Shown here piece after piece: positions 58,293 through 64,000 of a DNA stretch of 64,000 nucleotides (position 1 is the stretch's first letter; every line of letters begins with the position of its first letter). This DNA comes from Paraspadella gotoi (lineage: Eukaryota; Chaetognatha). A program made the translations under genes and the position numbers. The notes under the pieces were generated by a model. That model saw only the letters and a list, made by a program, of their open reading frames with translations, was not told where the DNA came from and ran no database searches. The stretch is from the NCBI GenBank assembly GCA_051294375.1, contig CM119270.1:21440456-21504455 (forward strand), read 5' to 3'.

Positions 58293-60689
58293 CGAAGAGC
58301 GAGAGCGAGAGCGAGAGGAAAAAAAAAACCTACGTCATTTTCTATTCTCCCCATTCTCTTCTTCCTTCTCTCCACGTCATTTTCCTTCAAAAGACTCTCG
58401 TCCAATGACGTCGCGAGTCGAAAATCCCCGTTCTCCGATTGGTCGAAAAATCCCGTCTTTGATCCGGACGAATCGCTCGACAGAGATTTCTGCCGTTCGA
58501 TCCGAGGTCACCGTCTCGAACACTCTCTGGCCCCTTAAGGACTCGGGGTTTGAGACTGCGTGCATCGTCGTCGTCGTTTTCGTCGTCGTCGTCGTATAAT
58601 GGATGAGAAGTCGCATTGTGTGATGGAGAGAAAGGGGAGAGTTTAGTGGGGGGGGGGCTGGGGGTTAGATAAGGGGGTGAGTTAACCAAAGGGTTTATGC
58701 ATATTGGCGTTGTGGGTAAAGGAGCGGGGCGGGTAGGGGGCCGGAGGGGGAGTCTCGTTGAGTTCGAGATTTATGCATTAAATGTGGGATTTATGCGATG
58801 GAGGGATGCGTTTCTAAGATGAGCTAATTTTAATTATAATTTTAATAGTAATTATTTGTATTTTTATTGAATTTGTCCTATACTTTTTTACTTAAAGCAT
58901 TTTTTACATGAGGTAGTTCATAAAGTAAATGAACAGCAAGTTAATATTTTGTAAGTTAAGTTAATTTAATATTTTTACTAATAAACATCTATGGGTTTTT
59001 CTTTTATCATAAATATTTGGTACCCATAGCGTGACGGAAAAAAATAGCTAAAGGCGTTGAAGTTAAAACATTGATTTTTCATTGCGCAAAAAAATTTCGT
59101 TCGTCGCGAGGATAAAGACGACGACGATGACGACGACGAAAAAGACGACGATGACGACGAAGAGTAAACAAGTGGTTGTCATGGAGAGACGACGGGCTCG
59201 GAGGAGGGGAGGGAGAGAGAGAGAGAGACAGAGACAGAGAGAGAGAGAGAGATGGATGGGGAAAGTCGTTTAAGTTCATTAGTTACTCAAACATTTTGTG
59301 GGTTTCTGCGTTGTGCGTTCGTGTCTTTTTACGAAGGGAAAGTTTCATTCAGAGTTTTTTAGGTCAGGACAAGGAAAAGTATAATCAAGATGTCATATAA
59401 GTATTTTTATTTGAGTTTTATCATTTTTTTAAGGTTCCCATTACTATTCCATTACTATTCCATTACTATTCCATTACTTTTCCATCCCATATTTTCTTTT
59501 TTTTTCTTTTTCCAAGACTCAGATAAATCTTCTTCCTTATCTTTCCATTTTATTCCAGTCATGCGTGAGATTCTCTTTCTCTTTTTCCAATCATCAATCT
59601 TCACCCATTTCGTCCCTTTTCTTCATCTCCTTCTGCCGCGCCATTCTCTCCATTGCATCTCATGTCATCGTCTTGGGTCTTGCATCTCAATGAAGGGATT
59701 AAACGATTCTTCTATGGGTTAGAGCGTCGAGGGTTTTCCTCCCATTCAATCCTTATAACTTTTACTACGCAATGACCCGACGTTTATGACCATCGCCGAT
59801 GAAAAAAAACAAGGGTCAGAAAAGGTTCCGCCCACGACGTTTTAAACAGGCTCGATAAAAAGGTCCTTACCGGGTTTAAATTGAGTTCCTTCACGCCGTG
59901 GGGTTCGAACCGCTCTTCCATATCGGGTTTTAACTGCGCCCAATCCGAGGGCTCGAGGGGCTCTCCCTCGCGGATGTTTTATGCACCCTCGGAGGTGTGA
60001 ACCGCCGGTTGAAGGATAACGAGGCGGTTGCCACCTCCGAGCCTCTTTGCCTCTCTCTCTTCCACACTCGGAAGAAGAAGCAAAAACAGAGAGAGACTCA
60101 ACTCCTCCTCTTCCGCCCTTTTCCTCGCTCTTCCGGGGATTTGCTCTTCCTTCTCTCTATAGATTAGCACACCCTCTCGCTCTTCTTCTCCATCCCTCTT
60201 CTTTCTCCTAATGCTTAGCACAGTGCTCATCCTCCTCATTTCTGTTCTCGATTTTTCCCATTCATCTTGACTTCGCCATCGATTGTTTCTGCTCTGCGGA
60301 GCTAGCGCGGTTGCTGCAGCGTCTCTCTCTCTCTCTCTACCTCAGTCTCTCCCTCCTCTCGTCTCTCTCTCTTCTCTTTCTCTCTGACGGTAATGGGATA
60401 TTCCCTTCTCCTGCATTCTTTTATTTTCTCATTCTCCGCAGTTACGTTCGCTATGTCATTCATTCTTGTATCATTCTCTTTTACATACTTGATAATTTCT
60501 TAACTACATATCTTTGCCTCTCTTTCGCAAGACCCACGAAAACCCTCCGTTTAGTTTTTCTTTAAATCATTATTCTTTTCTTTTTATCTTCTTTCCATCT
60601 TCTTTCTGCTGCTGATTTTACATCTAAAAATTGCGCTGCGTCTCATTATGGCCGCAGGAAATCTCTGGGGGCTTTCTCCGGGGAGGTGC

Positions 60690-60745
<56 letters not shown>

Positions 60746-61644
60746 TGGGCGGCTCGTTCTCCTGGGATGTGTCCAAAAGTCATTTCGCGCTCGAAAAGAG
60801 AGAATATGAGTTCGGATGAGAAAAGATGAGAAAAGAAAAAAGGAAATAAAGAATAAAAGTCAGAGAAATATGAATAGAAATAGGAAAAAAGGAATAAATA
60901 GGAATATAAAAATTAAAGAGAAATTAATTTATTAATTGAATCAGAATACTCACCAAAAGGAATAGAAAGATAAAATGTACTAAATAAAATATTCTGATAA
61001 AAGTGTAAAAAATAAGGAATGTATAGGAACTAAATATGTGTAATTGTCGTTATAACTTTTTCCTGCATTCTTTTTCTTTGTCGTTGTTCGGGACAGAATC
61101 TTTTAAATTTTTATCTGATCTTATTTAAATATCATTTTTCTGCTGGTTCGTAACATAATTTTAGACGTCTTGTGATTAAAGAGATAGTTTTTGTTTACAA
61201 AATTTTGATAGTGGATATGACATTTCGATTGTTTCATAATTTTAATTTAGTATATTTTCATGAAGATATGTCCAAAATGGCTTGCAATTTTACTGATAAA
61301 ACAAAATCATGTATGTTTGTATCAAGGACCTGATATCACCCAAACTTAAATTTAAGGTTTCTCTTAAACCGATCTACAGTTCAAATGATTTTAATACAAT
61401 ATATTTAAATCGTCAATTAGCTAAATATTATTTCCGAAAGTTTTTTTCGGACCAGAAAAGGAAAAGAAAGAAATCGGGATTTTCTTTTCTTCTTCTTTTT
61501 TTCTAAAATTCCGTCGACGAAATTGAGAGATCAACTCAGCAAATATCGAAGATGGAGAGCGAGTCATGGACGAGGGAAGGGATTATGGTGAGAGAGAGAG
61601 AGAGAGAGAAGAGAGGAGAGAGAGAGAGAGGAGAGAGAGAGAGA

Positions 61645-61680
<36 letters not shown>

Positions 61681-61980
61681 GAGAGAAGAAGGAATAGATT
61701 TGGATTAAGGAGACGAATTTGAATTCGAATTACGAAACAAAAAAAATGGGAACCAATTTGATTATTGGAAGAAAAAAGTTGAAAGACGAAGATGACGACA
61801 AAACGGTCGATGATTATGATAATGATTTTGAAGAACACGATGATGACGATGATGATAATAATGACATCGTAACTTGTATTCTTGATGTAAACGACACATT
61901 TAAAGATTATAATTATAAAGTTAATCATCATGTTAAGAACTCTGATTACTCAAAGTAGAGAACAATACGTCATAACAATA
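57477..61980. other. Gene-poor stretch with promoter-like patches and microsatellites
   Basis: No coding exon recognised with confidence. Contains (GA)n at 58255-58288, a CCAAT/CRE-like patch at 58402-58443 (CCAATGACGTCG and GATTGGTCG), (GAC)n at about 59115-59160, (GA)n at 59213-59252, (CT)n at 60689-60742 and (GA)n at 61590-61690. Confidence 0.45.
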
Positions 61981-62105
61981 AATAATGTATCATCTACAGT
62001 AAATGATATATCATCAAGAATAAATGATATATCATCTACAATAAATGATATATCATAAACAATAAATGATATATCATCTACAGTAAATGATATATCATCT
62101 ACAGT
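61981..62105. repeat. 21-bp minisatellite with a perfect palindrome in each unit
   Basis: About six units of AAATGATATATCATCTACAGT. Every well-preserved unit contains the palindrome ATGATATATCAT. Confidence 0.9.
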
Positions 62106-62134
62106 TTCGTCTCTTCATTTTTTCTCCAAAAACC

Positions 62135-62202
62135 CGGATGTCGATCGAAGGAACAAAAAAACCCGGATGTCGATCGAAGGAACAAAAAAACCGATTCGAG
62201 GT
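62135..62202. repeat. Tandem duplication (about 30 bp, 2 copies)
   Basis: ACCCGGATGTCGATCGAAGG plus ten more bases (AACAAAAAAA) occurs twice in direct succession. Confidence 0.85.
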
Positions 62203-62280
62203 CAAATCAAGTTTTCCGGTTTTGTTCTCGAGTTTCGTTTCTTTTTTTTTGTTTTTTGTTTCTTTTTTTTTTTTTTTCAG

Positions 62281-62356
62281 GTGTAGAGTTTAGCTTCGGA
62301 ATTTCTTATGAAAACTGGGTTAAGGGGCTGATAGACACTGTTGAAAAAAAATGTAG
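62281..62356 (+). CDS. Orphan coding-like exon (about 25 aa) of an unidentified gene
   Basis: A strong acceptor (a run of T then CAG at 62278-62280) and a donor TGTAG|GTGAGC bracket 76 nt. In one frame it reads VEFSFGISYENWVKGLIDTV then EKKC without a stop, entering at phase 1 and leaving at phase 2. Composition is protein-like, but I recognise no family and no neighbouring exons. It could belong to the gene whose first exon may end at 57476. Confidence 0.4.
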
Positions 62357-62833
62357 GTGAGCAAAAAATAGAGAAAAGAGAAAGATAAATTAAGTCGTTT
62401 TTTGTAAAAATGCGACTTTATTAAGCTTAATATTTAATATTTTTCTATTTTCGTTCCTACTTTTCACAGTCTTTGATTTCTCGTATTATATTTATAAAGA
62501 AAAGCGCTATTTTTTCCTTCCTTTCTACTATAAATGGACATGTATATCTCATATGGCATGTTAAGTTTATTTGCTTTGCCTTTTCCAATTGATCCGCGTA
62601 GTTAGAAATTATTTAGTCTGAGTCATGAGAATTCTAAATTTCAAACTGTCTCACATTCACCATCCAACCCCGAATTCCATCCCATCCCATTTCACAAATT
62701 GACACTTCCAATCACGCCTGACGCCTCCCATCTCATCAGTGAAGATTCACAACTTGACACTTCACCTTTCTTTTCTCCCACCTTCACGTCAACTTCCGTG
62801 ACGCGACTCATCAGCTGTTTATTCACGCGCGCG

Positions 62834-62836
<3 letters not shown>

Positions 62837-62862
<26 letters not shown>
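62837..62862. repeat. (CT)n microsatellite
   Basis: Short CT run in a CpG-rich block. Confidence 0.9.
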
Positions 62863-62865
<3 letters not shown>

Positions 62866-62935
62866 CTTGATTGAATGCGCGTGGTCCCCCGCGCTTTCCA
62901 GCGTCAAAACTTGTTTTCTCGCGCGGGTTGAACGC

Positions 62936-63286
62936 GTCGTCATGGAAACCAAATAATCGGTCCCCGATCGAGAATTTGTTTGAGCTTGTGAGCGTTTTTC
63001 TGGTTTTTATGGATTCGAAACTATTAGTGTTGTAAATATTCACATTATGAAATAGGAAAAAGCAATAAAGGAAGTGTTTAGTTATTCAATTAATTTCTGT
63101 TTCTATTTATCAAATCACAGAGAGCTTGAGGTTGACATAAAGAAAGTAGTACAAAACATTTTTCAAACCATTTTAGCTTAAGTTTATATCATTTGTTTGT
63201 TTTCTGAAAAAAAAAAAAATCCCGTATTTCGACTCGCTGCGTTCGCGATTTAAAGTCACTCTTCTCGTTCTCGTTTCCATGACGAC
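62936..63286. promoter_or_regulatory. Two inverted copies of an X-box-like 14-mer
   Basis: GTTTCCATGACGAC at 63273-63286 and its exact inverse at 62936-62949. The motif resembles the RFX/DAF-19 X-box (GTTNCCATGGNAAC type), which marks ciliary genes in animals. Both copies lie in CpG-rich DNA, with AT-rich DNA between. Confidence 0.35.
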
Positions 63287-64000
63287 CATTAGACGCGCCC
63301 GTAAATTTCCATTAAAGAAACGGTTACGATTATGTGTCCGCATTAAAAAAGGTCAGGAGGCTGATGCAGCCGCCCCCTCGCTTTTATGTTTGGCAAAAGA
63401 AGAGTTTGGGTTTTAAACGTCTTAAATATTCGGTTAATATGTTAATCTGCATTAAAAAGTAGATTTTTCTATGAAATCAGTACAACTGATATAAAAGACA
63501 CGCGTTTGAGGATCTGAGATCGTAAGGATGCGCGGATGCACGGACATAAGGGCGTAACGGATGACGGACATAAGGACGTATGATTATGGATGTCATCAAA
63601 TTCATCGTGAAAAAGGTTTTCAATATTCCTCAAGATTTTAAATGTTGTTTAATGTTTATGTCATCATATCTTATTTTTGTATCATTTCAAGATACTTTTG
63701 TCTGTAATCTTTTATAAAAAGTTTTTTTTTTTTTTACAGAATATCAATTATTGTTAAATTCACTTCGAAGTTTTTGTTAACTTAATTCGTAAATAGTTTA
63801 AGGATTTTGTTTCGGAATTTTAACGATGATTTATAAATTTAATAAATTCGCAAATAAAAATACATAATTTATAAAGGATGTCAAAAAAGTAGCTGACATG
63901 TTTGAAAACAATTTGGTAGATCTCTAACTTTTATTTTTTTTAAACACTAGTAGTTTTGTTTTTTGTTTATATCAAAAAAAATTATAGCCGAATAAAATAT

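Noticed and set aside
61719-61958. 79-aa acidic open frame (poly-Asp/Asn)
   Set aside because: Composition follows GAT/GAC/AAT repeats. No domain or splice signals support it.
1-64000. CRISPR arrays, rRNA genes or bacterial operons
   Set aside because: The window is animal nuclear DNA. The regular repeats seen are microsatellites, minisatellites or exon-end duplications, without spacer structure.

Overview
This window is nuclear DNA from an invertebrate animal. Genes are split by many GT-AG introns, coding exons are clearly more GC-rich than the AT-rich introns, there are Bel/Pao and Ty3/Gypsy retroelement remains, and (CT)n/(GA)n microsatellites are very abundant; several assembly gaps (runs of N) sit next to them. 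The phylum cannot be settled from the sequence alone.

Layout. (1) 1-1664, + strand: last three exons of an Ajuba/LIMD1/WTIP-type LIM protein. (2) 2460-11830, - strand, tail-to-tail with it: a complete sterol regulatory element-binding protein (SREBP). I could chain 16 coding exons without a frame break into 1,328 residues, with the bHLH-zipper, two membrane helices, a Site-1 type RxxL motif, the DRSR...NP Site-2 region and the regulatory domain. A CCAAT/CRE-bearing promoter lies at about 12.17-12.24 kb. (3) 12.3-33 kb: mostly repeats. They include a decayed Bel/Pao LTR element (16557-22133), a decayed Gypsy pol (25.8-27.3 kb, - strand), tRNA-like SINE fragments, a small inverted-repeat element and polypyrimidine tracts. 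A TATA-containing probable 5' non-coding exon is at 27748-28192. (4) 33069-55026, + strand: one large DEG/ENaC sodium-channel gene. TM1, the Cys-rich extracellular domain and the pre-TM2 segment are clear. Between them, exons with matching splice phases encode about 490 residues, mostly predicted coiled coil, placed where the short thumb domain normally lies. The TM2 exon is not visible and may lie in a gap. (5) 55-64 kb: promoter-like and repeat-rich DNA with a probable non-coding first exon (ending 57476) and one orphan coding-like exon (62281-62356).

Two patterns stand out. First, 5' splice sites in both large genes have been tandemly duplicated together with the end of their exon: 2 copies of 42 bp, about 17 copies of 45 bp, 4 copies of 84-90 bp, 2 copies of 38 bp, and degenerate copies spaced 72/78 bp. 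All but the 38-bp case have periods divisible by three. Second, four palindromic elements carry complete or decayed hammerhead-ribozyme cores. The most intact lies in an SREBP intron on the SREBP sense strand.
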